This document shows, piece by piece, positions 44,012-53,813 of a stretch of DNA of 64,000 nucleotides. Origin of the DNA: an uncultured Amylibacter sp. GTDB taxonomy: Bacteria > Pseudomonadota > Alphaproteobacteria > Rhodobacterales > Rhodobacteraceae. Position numbers and translations under genes: made by a program. The stretch covers positions 806,001-870,000 of the forward strand of contig OY365741.1 in NCBI GenBank assembly GCA_959347425.1. The letters are read 5' to 3'. The notes below the pieces were generated by a model. The model was not told the DNA's origin and did no database searches. It saw only the letters and a program-made list of their open reading frames with translations. Position 1 is the stretch's first letter; the number at the start of each line of letters is the position of its first letter.

Positions 44012-44464
44012 ATGGCATGTTTTACGGGAGAGATTATTGATAATCAAATTCTATTTACTTGTAGCATTACTAAAGCTACGGGTGAAAAACATGATTTAAA
44101 TGCGCTATCGCATTACGGAACTTTGCTGGATACAGGGGCGCAGGAAACCAGTATTACAAGAAAAATTGCAGATGAACTTGGGCTTATATCAAGTGGATGG
44201 CACAATGTGTTTGGCGTAGGTGGTGCGGTGCGATGTGAAAGATGTATGATAGATTTAACAATTCCTATCGCAAAAATGGCGCGGGTTCAGGGCGATGATG
44301 GTAAAATCATTAAAAAGCAAGTCTCTGGGTTATTCTTCAATTCTGTAAATGTTTCAATACTGGAAGAAACACATTTTAATTTTGATGTGTTATTGGGTAT
44401 GGATATAATTACACAATGTAATTTTCAAATCCATAGTGAAAATCTTTTTACCTTATGTATTTAA
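44012..44464 (+). CDS. Retropepsin-like aspartic protease domain protein
   Basis: This is a 150-residue protein with a single-domain retropepsin-like fold. The catalytic motif is LLDTGAQETSI with Asp40-Thr-Gly-Ala (39-46), then a typical strand-helix (RKIADELGL). The C-terminal half holds VLLGMDIITQCNFQI, the second conserved segment of the family (hydrophobic-GMDII). Such proteins act as homodimers with one aspartate from each chain. With the upstream 83-residue protein it forms a two-gene cassette on AT-rich DNA between hemE and accD. Substrate and physiological role unknown. Confidence 0.78.
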   Translation: MACFTGEIIDNQILFTCSITKATGEKHDLNALSHYGTLLDTGAQETSITRKIADELGLISSGWHNVFGVGGAVRCERCMIDLTIPIAKMARVQGDDGKIIKKQVSGLFFNSVNVSILEETHFNFDVLLGMDIITQCNFQIHSENLFTLCI

Positions 44465-44611
44465 TCCCACATCGCCACTGGTGGCATGCTCATTAACACC
44501 CACCACTAATCACTAATCACTAAAACCCCCCTTGCCAATCCCCCGCCTTTACGCTAGGCTCCCCAAAACACGCCTAACAACCCAATCTGAAGAAGGGGCA
44601 GATTTCACGCT

Positions 44612-45547
44612 ATGAATTGGATAACCAATTTCGTCAAACCAAAGATTAACTCTTTATTCGCGGGGCGCGATACGCCCGACAACCTCTGGACGAAATGCCC
44701 AGAGTGTGAGGCTATGCTATTCCACCGCGACCTTGCCGATAACTTGAACGTCTGTCTGGAATGCGACCATCACCTGTATATCAAACCGCGCGAGCGATTT
44801 ACCGCCTTGTTTGATGACGGGCAATTCCGCGAGATAACCCCGCCTGACCCCATCGTTGATCCCCTGCGGTTTCGCGACCAAAAGAAATACCCCGAAAAAC
44901 TGCGTATCGCCAAAAAGCAAACGGGCGAGGATGACGCGATGCTGATAGCCTTTGGCAAAATGGCGCAAGTCCCCGTGGTCATGGCCGCCCAAGACTTTAA
45001 TTTCATGGCGGGCTCTATGGGCATGTATGTCGGTAATGCCGTGATTGCCGCGTGTCAGCACGCGAAGAAAAACCGCGCGCCTCTGATTTTGTTTGCCTCT
45101 GCTGGCGGGGCGCGGATGCAGGAAGGCATCCTGTCCCTTATGCAAATGCCGCGTACCACCGTTGCCATTCAGGATTTGAAAGAGGCGGGCTTGCCCTTTA
45201 TTGTTGTTTTAACCCATCCGACGACTGGCGGGGTGACTGCGTCTTACGCTATGCTGGGCGATATTCATATTGCCGAGCCGAACGCATTGATTTGTTTTGC
45301 TGGACCGCGAGTGATAGAGCAAACTATCCGTGAAAAACTGCCCGATGGCTTTCAAAGGGCAGAGTATTTGGTGGAACACGGGATGCTGGATCGCGTGACG
45401 CATCGGCGCGATTTGGGGGGCGAATTGGCGTTAATCTTGCGGATGTTAATGAAGCAACCGCCTCAGATAAAGGGGGATTTGCCGCGTCCGTCCTCTGCCG
45501 AATCGCATAAAAAACCTGTCCGTGCTGGTGGCGCCAAATCAAAATGA
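44612..45547 (+). CDS. accD: Acetyl-CoA carboxylase carboxyltransferase beta subunit
   Basis: AccD forms, with AccA, the transferase that moves CO2 from biotin to acetyl-CoA for fatty-acid synthesis. The 311-residue protein has an N-terminal zinc ribbon with Cys29, Cys32, Cys48 and Cys51 and the carboxyltransferase core FMAGSMGMYVGNAV, FASAGGARMQEGILSLMQMPRT and HPTTGGVTASYAMLGDI. The gap before it (44465-44611) contains a short run of ACTAATC heptamers. It overlaps no gene and is followed by folC, a usual alphaproteobacterial pair. Confidence 0.96.
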   Translation: MNWITNFVKPKINSLFAGRDTPDNLWTKCPECEAMLFHRDLADNLNVCLECDHHLYIKPRERFTALFDDGQFREITPPDPIVDPLRFRDQKKYPEKLRIAKKQTGEDDAMLIAFGKMAQVPVVMAAQDFNFMAGSMGMYVGNAVIAACQHAKKNRAPLILFASAGGARMQEGILSLMQMPRTTVAIQDLKEAGLPFIVVLTHPTTGGVTASYAMLGDIHIAEPNALICFAGPRVIEQTIREKLPDGFQRAEYLVEHGMLDRVTHRRDLGGELALILRMLMKQPPQIKGDLPRPSSAESHKKPVRAGGAKSK

Positions 45548-45572
45548 CACTATATATAATGAAACTGGCACA

Positions 45573-46850
45573 ATGAAACAGGGGCAAACCGATATAATTT
45601 TGTCGCGCCTGATGGCGTTGCATCCAAAGATAATAGACCTGTCGCTCGACCGTGTTTTGGCTCTGCTGGATAAGCTGGGCAATCCGCATCACACGCTGCC
45701 ACCCGTTATTCATATAGCTGGCACGAACGGCAAGGGGTCTACTTTGGCGTTTTTGCGCGCGGGGTTGGAGGCTGCTGGCAATCGCGTCCATGCCTATACT
45801 TCCCCCCATTTGGTACGATTTGCAGAGCGGATTCGCATAGACGGGCAACTGATTTCCGATGCCGCCTTGCAGGCGGTTTTGAACGAATGCGAACAGGCGA
45901 ACGCGGGTGCGCCGATTACTTATTTTGAAATAACCACCTGCGCCGCCTTGCTGGCGTTTTCGCGGTGTCCTGCTGATTATGTTTTGTTGGAGGTCGGGCT
46001 GGGCGGGCGGTTGGATGCAACCAACGTGATTGACGAGCCGACCGCCGTTATGATTGCCCCGATTTCACTGGATCATCAGCAGTATTTGGGCGATACTTTG
46101 GCGGAAATTGCCTTTGAAAAGGCTGGGATATTAAAACGCAATACCTTCTGTGTTGTTGCCCCGCAGGAGGATGCGGCGATGGAAGTGATAGAAAAATGTG
46201 CGAGTGAATCCTATGCGACTTTGCAGGTTTATGGGCAGCATTGGCATGCGTGGGAAGAGAATAATCGCCTTATTTTCCAAGATGAAAATGGGTTGTTGGA
46301 TTTGCCGATGCCTCGACTGGCGGGGGCGCATCAGGTTTTGAACGCGGGGGCGGCTTTGGCAATGATGCGATTGTTGCATGTGCGCGAAGAGGCGGCGTAT
46401 CAAGGGGCAGTGCAGAATGTGGAATGGCCTGGGCGGTTGCAGAAATTGACGGAGGGTGCGTTTGCTGGGCTGGATGCAGAGGTTTGGCTGGACGGCGGGC
46501 ATAATCCATCGGCGGCGGCGGCGTTGGGTGAGAGCCTGTCTGCCTTGCCAAACCGCCCGCTTTATTTGATTGTCGGGATGTTAAAGACCAAGGATGTGGC
46601 GGGGTATTTCACCGCCCTTGCGCCAGTGGTTAAGGGGGTTTATAGCGTCAGTATCCCTGGTGAAGACGCAACCCTCAGCGCCGATGAAACGGCGGAGGCG
46701 GCGCGTGGGGTTGGGCTATCGGCAGTGGCGGCTGTGGATGTGCAAGGTGCGATTGATGATATTATAGCGGTGGATGCCCATGCGCGGATTGTGATTTGTG
46801 GGTCGCTTTATTTGGCGGGCGCTGTTTTAAGGATGAATGATGAATTGTGA
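45573..46850 (+). CDS. folC: Bifunctional folylpolyglutamate / dihydrofolate synthase
   Basis: FolC adds glutamate to dihydropteroate and then to reduced folates. I chose the ATG at 45573, giving 425 residues; the frame opens earlier inside accD. Motifs: HIAGTNGKGSTLAFL (ATP loop), TSPHLVRFAERIRIDG, LLEVGLGGRLDATNVID, and DGGHNPSAAAALGE. The last codons (MNDEL) and stop TGA are themselves written in TGAATGA/TGAATTG heptamers, so an intergenic element seems to have invaded or supplied the 3' end. Confidence 0.94.
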   Translation: MKQGQTDIILSRLMALHPKIIDLSLDRVLALLDKLGNPHHTLPPVIHIAGTNGKGSTLAFLRAGLEAAGNRVHAYTSPHLVRFAERIRIDGQLISDAALQAVLNECEQANAGAPITYFEITTCAALLAFSRCPADYVLLEVGLGGRLDATNVIDEPTAVMIAPISLDHQQYLGDTLAEIAFEKAGILKRNTFCVVAPQEDAAMEVIEKCASESYATLQVYGQHWHAWEENNRLIFQDENGLLDLPMPRLAGAHQVLNAGAALAMMRLLHVREEAAYQGAVQNVEWPGRLQKLTEGAFAGLDAEVWLDGGHNPSAAAALGESLSALPNRPLYLIVGMLKTKDVAGYFTALAPVVKGVYSVSIPGEDATLSADETAEAARGVGLSAVAAVDVQGAIDDIIAVDAHARIVICGSLYLAGAVLRMNDEL

Positions 46851-47000
46851 ATGGTGAATTATTGGTTATTCTTGTTATCCGTTATCTAAAATAACTAGGG
46901 TGAGTTATTTTTGGTTATTTAATAAATAGGTGTTTGTTATTTTAGGAAAGAATTTTGCCACAAACCTAATTCACCATTCATCATTCATAATTCACAACTC
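46833..47000. mobile_element. Full copy (B, inverted) of the heptamer-bounded element
   Basis: Copy B runs from TGAATGA heptamers in the folC end to inverted TTCACAA heptamers at 47000. Its complement matches copy C base for base over long stretches: TTCTTTCCTAAAATAAC, then AACACCTA, AATAACTCACCCTAGTTAT, and GATAACGGATAAC. The remaining gap up to carB (47001-47073) has a few more degenerate heptamers and nothing else I recognise. Confidence 0.65.
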
Positions 47001-47073
47001 ATACCCCTTGAACTTCCCCCACTAAACCGTTAAAACCCCGCTAACCACTCACCCCTAATCGCTAAAAAAAATC

Positions 47074-50000
47074 ATGCCCAAAAGAACAGATATTGACACG
47101 ATTATCATCATCGGCGCGGGGCCGATTATCATCGGTCAAGCCTGCGAGTTTGATTATTCCGGCACCCAAGCCTGCAAAGCCTTGCGGGCAGAGGGTTATC
47201 GCATCGTCCTGGTAAACTCTAACCCTGCCACGATTATGACCGACCCTGATATGGCGGACGCGACCTATATCGAACCCATCACCCCTGCCGTGGTTGCCCG
47301 TATCATTGAAACCGAATGCGCCAAACACCCGCACGCCAGTGTCGCGTTATTGCCAACCATGGGCGGGCAAACCGCCCTAAACACCGCCCTTGATTTGGAT
47401 AAGGACGGCACGTTAAAACGCCACAATATAACTATGATAGGCGCAGACCGCAACGCCATTGAAATGGCAGAAGACCGCCAGCTTTTCCGCGCCGCTATGG
47501 ACAGATTGGGCATAGAATCGCCCCGCGCCACGATTGCCGAAACCCTGCCCCAAGCCCTCGCCGCGATGCACGACATCGGCTTGCCCGCCGTGATTCGCCC
47601 CGCCTTTACTATGGGTGGCACAGGCGGGGGGATAGCCTATACCGCCGCGGAATATGAAAAAATCTGTGCGCAGGGGCTGGATGCTTCGCCCGCGTCCCAG
47701 ATATTGATTGATGAATCGCTGGTGGGGTGGAAAGAATACGAAATGGAGGTCGTTCGCGACACTGCCGATAACGCTATTATCGTGTGTTCCATTGAAAATA
47801 TAGACCCTATGGGCGTTCATACGGGCGATAGCATCACGGTCGCCCCCGCCCTGACCTTAACCGATAAAGAATACCAATGGATGCGCACCGAATCCATCAA
47901 TATATTGCGTGAAATTGGCGTGGAAACGGGCGGTTCTAACGTTCAATGGGCGATAGACCCCGCAACCGGGCGCATGGTGGTTATTGAGATGAACCCAAGG
48001 GTTTCGCGCTCCTCCGCCTTGGCATCAAAGGCAACTGGCTTCCCCATCGCCAAAATCGCGGCAAAGCTGGCGGTTGGCTATACGTTGGATGAGCTGGCGA
48101 ATGATATCACCCAAACCACCCCTGCCTCGTTTGAACCCAGTATTGATTATATCGTCACCAAAATCCCGCGTTTCACCTTTGAAAAATTCCTTGGGGCAGA
48201 GGAAAACCTGACAACCGCGATGAAATCGGTCGGCGAAGCGATGGCGATTGGGCGGACTATTCACGAATCCTTGCAAAAAGCGTTGTGCTCGCTGGAAACG
48301 AATTTGACCGGATTTGATGATATAGCCATTAAAGGCGCACCCGATAAATCCGCGATTATCACCGCGATTTCGGCGCAAACCCCAAAACGGTTGCTGTTAA
48401 TAGCCCAAGCGATGCGCGAGGGTTTGACGGATAAAGACATCCACAAAGCCACCTATTTTGACCCGTGGTTTCTGGCACGAATCCGCGAAATCATAGATAT
48501 GGAGTCGGTGATTAAAACCCATGGTTTGCCCGATGATGCGGGCGGTTTGCGGCAGATTAAAATGATGGGGTTTTCGGACGCTCGGCTGGCGATTCTAACC
48601 GAACAGCCCGAACAGGATATTCGCGCGTGTCGCCATAAAGCGGGTGTTCGCGCCGTTTTCAAACGGATTGATACCTGCGCTGCCGAGTTTGAATCGCAAA
48701 CTCCCTACATGTATTCCACCTATGAAACCCCCGCCATGGACAGTGTGGAATGCGATTCCCACCCTACCGATAATAAAAAAATAGTCATTCTGGGCGGTGG
48801 GCCAAACCGTATCGGGCAGGGGATAGAGTTTGATTATTGCTGTTGTCATGCTTGCTATGCTCTGTCCGCACAGGGCTATGAAACGATTATGATTAACTGC
48901 AATCCTGAAACTGTGTCAACCGATTATGACACCTCTGATAGGTTATATTTTGAACCGCTAAGTTTGGAACATGTTTTGGAAATCCTACATACCGAACAAA
49001 AGAACGGCACGCTTTGCGGGGTGATTGTGCAGTTTGGTGGGCAGACTCCGCTGAAACTGGCAGAGGGGTTGGAGGCAGCTGGAATCCCCATTCTGGGGAC
49101 TTCCCCCGATGCGATTGATTTGGCCGAAGACCGCGAGCGTTTTCAAAAACTTCTGGAAGGCCTGCACCTGAAACAGCCGCAAAACGGCATTGCCCATAAT
49201 GATGATGAAGCAATAGCGATAGCCGCGCATCTGGGCTATCCTTTGGTGATTCGCCCGTCCTATGTTTTGGGCGGTCGCGCGATGGAAATCATTTATAATG
49301 ACGAGTCCCTGCATCGTTACATACGCGAGGCTGTTCGTGTTTCTGGTAAAAATCCGGTTTTGCTGGATCGCTATTTGGTCGGCGCGATAGAGGTGGATGT
49401 TGATGCTCTGTGCGACGGTACGGATGTCCATGTTGCAGGGATTATGCAGCATATTGAGGAGGCAGGGATTCACTCGGGCGATAGCGCGTGTTGCCTACCG
49501 CCCTATTCCCTGTCCGCCGATATTATTGAAAAAATGACCGCGCAAACCCGTGCTATGGCGCTGGGGCTGGGGGTTGTTGGGCTGATGAATGTGCAGTTTG
49601 CCATCCAAGCGGACGAGGTTTTTATATTAGAGGTCAATCCCCGTGCATCGCGCACCGTGCCGTTTGTTGCTAAGGCTGTGAATTCCCCAATCGCCGCGAT
49701 AGCCGCGCGGATTATGGCGGGCGAGCGGTTATGTGATTTTGATTTGAAATCCCCCGTTCCTGCGCATTTCGCGGTGAAAGAGGCTGTTTTGCCGTTCAAT
49801 CGTTTCCCAGGGGTTGATCCTTTGTTGGGGCCAGAAATGCGGTCAACAGGTGAAGTGATGGGTTTGGATGTCAGCTTTGAGCGGGCATTTTACAAGGCGC
49901 AACTGGGGGCGGGGGTGGTTTTGCCTGACGGCGGGACGGTGTTTATTTCCATTAAGGAAGAGGATAAATCCGCGACGATGTTAGAGGCGGCTGGGATTTT

Positions 50001-50331
50001 GTTTAATCTGGGGTTTGATATTTTGGCAACATCGGGGACCTCGGCTTGGCTGGATGAAAACGGCGTGGGTAATACTTTGGTTTTAAAAGGCTATGAGGGG
50101 TCGCCGAATATCGTGGATAAACTCCGCGCGGGTGAGGTGGATTTGATTTTGAACACGACCACGCCCAATCAAAAGATGATTGAAGATAGCAAAGATATTC
50201 GCGCGGCGGCCTTGCGTGGCAAGATCCCGTATTGCACGACGGCGGCGGCTGGGAACGCAACCGCACGGGCTATCCTGACGATGCACTCGGGCGAGATGAC
50301 GGTGAGTGCGTTGCAGGATTACGGGGTTTAG
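47074..50331 (+). CDS. carB: Carbamoyl-phosphate synthase large subunit
   Basis: CarB uses ammonia from CarA, bicarbonate and two ATP to make carbamoyl phosphate for arginine and pyrimidines. In the 1085-residue protein the two homologous synthetase halves are each an ATP-grasp module (first about 1-400: [24 protein letters not shown]; second about 555-940: [24 protein letters not shown]). An oligomerisation domain lies between them and an MGS-like allosteric domain at the end ([18 protein letters not shown]). No carA is adjacent. The TAG stop at 50329-50331 is part of a heptamer array. Confidence 0.96.
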   Translation: MPKRTDIDTIIIIGAGPIIIGQACEFDYSGTQACKALRAEGYRIVLVNSNPATIMTDPDMADATYIEPITPAVVARIIETECAKHPHASVALLPTMGGQTALNTALDLDKDGTLKRHNITMIGADRNAIEMAEDRQLFRAAMDRLGIESPRATIAETLPQALAAMHDIGLPAVIRPAFTMGGTGGGIAYTAAEYEKICAQGLDASPASQILIDESLVGWKEYEMEVVRDTADNAIIVCSIENIDPMGVHTGDSITVAPALTLTDKEYQWMRTESINILREIGVETGGSNVQWAIDPATGRMVVIEMNPRVSRSSALASKATGFPIAKIAAKLAVGYTLDELANDITQTTPASFEPSIDYIVTKIPRFTFEKFLGAEENLTTAMKSVGEAMAIGRTIHESLQKALCSLETNLTGFDDIAIKGAPDKSAIITAISAQTPKRLLLIAQAMREGLTDKDIHKATYFDPWFLARIREIIDMESVIKTHGLPDDAGGLRQIKMMGFSDARLAILTEQPEQDIRACRHKAGVRAVFKRIDTCAAEFESQTPYMYSTYETPAMDSVECDSHPTDNKKIVILGGGPNRIGQGIEFDYCCCHACYALSAQGYETIMINCNPETVSTDYDTSDRLYFEPLSLEHVLEILHTEQKNGTLCGVIVQFGGQTPLKLAEGLEAAGIPILGTSPDAIDLAEDRERFQKLLEGLHLKQPQNGIAHNDDEAIAIAAHLGYPLVIRPSYVLGGRAMEIIYNDESLHRYIREAVRVSGKNPVLLDRYLVGAIEVDVDALCDGTDVHVAGIMQHIEEAGIHSGDSACCLPPYSLSADIIEKMTAQTRAMALGLGVVGLMNVQFAIQADEVFILEVNPRASRTVPFVAKAVNSPIAAIAARIMAGERLCDFDLKSPVPAHFAVKEAVLPFNRFPGVDPLLGPEMRSTGEVMGLDVSFERAFYKAQLGAGVVLPDGGTVFISIKEEDKSATMLEAAGILFNLGFDILATSGTSAWLDENGVGNTLVLKGYEGSPNIVDKLRAGEVDLILNTTTPNQKMIEDSKDIRAAALRGKIPYCTTAAAGNATARAILTMHSGEMTVSALQDYGV

Positions 50332-50760
50332 TTGTTAGTTATTAGTTATTAGTTATTAGTTTTTTAGCCCTTGCGGGTCTTCGTCATTGCATAAGGGCAG
50401 TTGAACCTGCCCGACCAAGATAAAAAATAAAAATTCCGACCAGCTCCATGCGATGGCGTGGTCTTTTGCGCGTAGTCTCTTACCCGCCCTGCGGGCGTGT
50501 AAGCAGACGTGGCGCAAAAGCCCTTGGGTTTCAAGACGATAGTGATTCTATAAATTTATTTAGACACTATACAAGACGCTGAGCCAAACCCCAGCCAAAA
50601 AATAACCCGTCCAGCTCTCCGCAGGAGGGGTGGGCGGGCGGGCGACATTTCGAAGAAATGGCGCAACAAAAAACCTCTATCCCCAACTCCTAATAACAAG
50701 CCCCCAATCCCTAATAACCAATCACTAACAACTAATAACTAATAACTAACAACTAATATT
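50332..50760. repeat. Intergenic element with inverted heptamer arms and MITE-like core, copy 2
   Basis: The left arm consists of TTAGTTG/TTAGTTA heptamers (50327-50363, starting in the carB stop). The right arm (about 50706-50757) is the inverted version. The core begins with the 20-bp terminal repeat seen at 6086 and 57341 (here GCCCTTGCGGGTCTTCGTCA, 50367-50386), shows the 18-bp palindrome at 50395-50412, and shares the segment through AAGACGATAGTGATTC (50536-50551). It lacks a clear right terminal repeat. No gene seen. Confidence 0.6.
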
Positions 50761-50796
50761 GCGGTTTGACAAATCCCATGCTATACTCACCCGCAA

Positions 50797-52170
50797 ATGA
50801 CCCTACGACACCGCTTTTTATTCATATTCACCCTGCTTGCGTCCCTACTGGGCTTTGCGCAAGCCAGCCCCGCACAAACACCGCTCCGCCTTGAAATCAC
50901 CCAAGGCGTGATTGAAACCCTGCCCTTTGCTATGCCAACCTTTATCACAAAGGAGCAACGCAATGATACCACCCACACCCTCACGCCAAAGGACAGCGAT
51001 TCAAACGCCGCCATTCTGCGTTTTAACATGCAACAAGTGATAACCAACGATTTGATTAATACGGGTCTGCTCCGCCTTGTTCCGCGTGAAGCCTATATCG
51101 GCCAGCCAACCGATTTATCCCTTGCCCCGACCTTCGCCAATTGGAAAGCGATTAACGCCCAAGCCTTAATCATAGCCGAATTGGACGTGCAAGGCGATTC
51201 CATGACCTTTCGGTTTCGCCTGTATGACGTGTTTTCGGGTGCGGAATTGGGTGAGGGCATTCAATTTGGCACAAACATCGATAATTGGCGGCGTATCGCC
51301 CATAAATCCGCCGATATTATCTATGCTCGCTTGACCGGAGAATCGGGCTATTTTGACAGCCGATTGGCATTTATTGCTGAGGATGGTAAAAAGAACGCCC
51401 GCACGAAACGCCTTGCTATTATGGATTATGACGGGGCAAACCTGACCTATCTTACGAATGATAATGCGATAGTCCTATCGCCTCGGTTTTCGCCCAATGG
51501 CAGGGAAATCGTCTATACCAGCTATGAAACGGGTCGCCCGCAAATTTTTCTGGTTGATATCACCACAGGTGAAAAACGCCTGTTGGATAATGACACGGGC
51601 ATGTCCTTTTCCCCACGCTTTTCCCCCGATGGATTGCAGGTTTTGCTTTCCTTATCAACAAACGGCAACGCCGATATTTACCTGCTGGATTTGATTAGCG
51701 GGCAAAAACAACAAATCACGAATACGGCAGCGATTGAGACTTCACCCAGCTTTTCCCCCGATGGCACGCAGATTGTCTTTGAATCAGACCGTGGTGGGCA
51801 ACAGCAAATCTATGTTATGCCCGCTTTTGGTGGCGCAGCAAAGCGGATTAGCTTTGGCACAGGTCGCTATGGCACCCCCGTTTGGTCGCCACGCGGGGAT
51901 AGTATCGCCTTTACCAAAATCAGCGGTGGGCAGTTTCACATTGGCGTGATGCGCACCGATGGCACGAAGGAACGTCTGCTCACACGCGGGTTTTTGGACG
52001 AATCACCGACTTGGTCGCCTAATGGGCGGGTGATTATGTTCACACGGCAGTTCGCGGGGAGCGAGGGTGCAGTGTATCTTTATTCCGTTGATATCACGGG
52101 GCGCAATGTAAAAAGAGTCCCCACACCCGCCTTTGCCACGGATGCGTCTTGGTCGGGGTTGCGTCCCTAG
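50797..52170 (+). CDS. tolB: Tol-Pal system protein TolB
   Basis: TolB is a periplasmic beta-propeller that links Pal to the inner-membrane TolQRA motor during outer-membrane constriction. The 457-residue protein has a signal peptide (FLFIFTLLASLLGFAQA, cut near residue 27), an N-terminal D1 domain, and a six-bladed propeller built from repeated TxxDNAIVLSPRFSPNGREI-type and PSFSPDGTQIVFESDRGGQQQIY units. tolQRA are not in the window. It is followed by pal and cpoB in the usual order. Confidence 0.95.
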   Translation: MTLRHRFLFIFTLLASLLGFAQASPAQTPLRLEITQGVIETLPFAMPTFITKEQRNDTTHTLTPKDSDSNAAILRFNMQQVITNDLINTGLLRLVPREAYIGQPTDLSLAPTFANWKAINAQALIIAELDVQGDSMTFRFRLYDVFSGAELGEGIQFGTNIDNWRRIAHKSADIIYARLTGESGYFDSRLAFIAEDGKKNARTKRLAIMDYDGANLTYLTNDNAIVLSPRFSPNGREIVYTSYETGRPQIFLVDITTGEKRLLDNDTGMSFSPRFSPDGLQVLLSLSTNGNADIYLLDLISGQKQQITNTAAIETSPSFSPDGTQIVFESDRGGQQQIYVMPAFGGAAKRISFGTGRYGTPVWSPRGDSIAFTKISGGQFHIGVMRTDGTKERLLTRGFLDESPTWSPNGRVIMFTRQFAGSEGAVYLYSVDITGRNVKRVPTPAFATDASWSGLRP

Positions 52171-52262
52171 CGTTTTCGCGGTAAAGTGGGCTATGTTAAT
52201 CCGCCGTTTTGTTATTAAACGGGGGAGAAACGCAAACTATAAAATAAAAAAGAGGGCAAATC

Positions 52263-52766
52263 ATGCACCACACACACAAAAACCTATCCCTAAAAATCCT
52301 ATTGGTCGGGGCAAGCCTGCTTGCTTTGGCTGCCTGTCAGCCCAAAGAAGACCGACAAGCGGGGGAAGATTCTAACATATCCCAAAACGCGCTTGACCCC
52401 GCCACGGCCGCTTATTTTAAGGAAACCGTGGGCGACCGCGTGTATTTCGCCATAAATGAATCGCGTTTATCGCCAGAAGGCATTGCTCTGCTGGACGAAC
52501 AAGCCGATTGGTTATTGGAAAACAGCCGCGTGACTATTTTAATAGAAGGTCACACGGATGAGCAAGGCACACGCGAATATAACTTGGCACTTGGTGCAAG
52601 GCGGGCGGCTTCGGTGCAGAATTATCTGGTCAGCCGAGGCATTCCGTTTAACCGTATGCGCACGATTACTTACGGCAAGGAACGCCCCGATTCGCTGTGT
52701 TCCAATGAAACATGTTATAGCGAAAATCGCCGTGGTGTGACCGTTTTGGATGGTGGCAGTTTTTAA
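52263..52766 (+). CDS. pal: Peptidoglycan-associated lipoprotein
   Basis: Pal is an outer-membrane lipoprotein that binds peptidoglycan and TolB. It has 167 residues, with the lipobox LAAC (lipidated Cys25), a short linker, and an OmpA-like domain with the peptidoglycan-binding stretch ILIEGHTDEQGTREYNLALGARRAASVQNYLVSRGI. The C-terminus NRRGVTVLDGGSF fits. It lies between tolB and cpoB. Its ATG follows GGGCAAATC, a weak ribosome binding site. Confidence 0.96.
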   Translation: MHHTHKNLSLKILLVGASLLALAACQPKEDRQAGEDSNISQNALDPATAAYFKETVGDRVYFAINESRLSPEGIALLDEQADWLLENSRVTILIEGHTDEQGTREYNLALGARRAASVQNYLVSRGIPFNRMRTITYGKERPDSLCSNETCYSENRRGVTVLDGGSF

Positions 52767-52775
52767 GGGATAAGG

Positions 52776-53774
52776 ATGATGAAACATCTGTGGTCGCGCC
52801 CTTGTTTAAAGGGTGCTCGTTTATGGCTATTGGCTTGTCTTGTTTTGATAATGGGGCATGCCCCGCCCGTTTTTGCCCAAGATGAGCCTCTTCAAGACGA
52901 ATCTGCCCAAAACGAATCCCTTCAAAATACCGCCGAACTGATAGAGGCGGAGTTGCAAAAACAGCAAATCCTAACCCGCATGCGCCAAGATATCGTTAAT
53001 CTGCAAGATCAGATTGAGGAGCTTCGCGACGATTTACGCACCGCTCTTGAAACCCAACGTGGCGGTCGTAAAAAACGCGCACGCAACGCGACCAAAATCC
53101 AAGGCATGGCTATCCGCCTTGATGATATGGAACTCGCCTTGCGCAAAATCACTGGCGGGTTTGAAACTTTGCAATATAAAATAGAACGCCGATTGGAACG
53201 CGCCACCAATCAGTTAGAAGATTTGGAATACAGAGTGGTGGAGCTGGAAGGCGGCGATGTATCGCAATTCGCCAAACAACCCGAACCCGAACCCGATATT
53301 ATCATAACCGCCGATGCTGCTGCCGAGCCCGAGTCAAACGCGGATACCTTTGCCACGCTTGCCCCCGCGCCCGCCGAGATGGTTTTGGATGAGGCTGAAC
53401 GCGATAGCTATGACCGCGCGATAAAAACCTTTGAAAACAATATATTACCCGCGGCGGAGGGGCAATTTACTCTGTTTATCCAAAAATACCCGCAGAGCGA
53501 CCTTGGCGCGGATGCCCATTATTGGTTGGGCGAAGCACAGGCTCGGCAGGAAAAATGGGACTTGGCGACCAGCAATTATTTGAACAGTTTGCAGTATAAA
53601 CCAGCGGGGCGGTATGGGGCGAATGCTCTGCTTGGCTATGGTTTGGGGTTGTGGCGCGATGAACAGGAAGAGCCCGCATGTCGGATGTTATCCTTGATGG
53701 AACACCGCTATCCTGCTGAGGGATTGATGATTGAACAAGCACAGATTAAAGGCTTGGAAATAGGCTGTCCATGA
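52776..53774 (+). CDS. cpoB: Cell division coordinator CpoB (YbgF)
   Basis: This periplasmic partner of the Tol system links outer-membrane constriction with septal peptidoglycan synthesis. The 332-residue protein has an N-terminal signal segment (LWLLACLVLIMGHAPPVFA), a coiled coil about 45-160 (the trimerising region, rich in E, Q, L and R), and C-terminal TPR repeats (RDSYDRAIKTFENNILPAAEGQFTLFIQKYPQSDLGADAHYWLGEAQ). The start is 9 bases after the pal stop; two adjacent ATGs (52776, 52779) are possible. Confidence 0.92.
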   Translation: MMKHLWSRPCLKGARLWLLACLVLIMGHAPPVFAQDEPLQDESAQNESLQNTAELIEAELQKQQILTRMRQDIVNLQDQIEELRDDLRTALETQRGGRKKRARNATKIQGMAIRLDDMELALRKITGGFETLQYKIERRLERATNQLEDLEYRVVELEGGDVSQFAKQPEPEPDIIITADAAAEPESNADTFATLAPAPAEMVLDEAERDSYDRAIKTFENNILPAAEGQFTLFIQKYPQSDLGADAHYWLGEAQARQEKWDLATSNYLNSLQYKPAGRYGANALLGYGLGLWRDEQEEPACRMLSLMEHRYPAEGLMIEQAQIKGLEIGCP

Positions 53775-53813
53775 GTGTGGAAACATGAGTGTGAAAACAC
53801 AGAAGGCAAAAGC

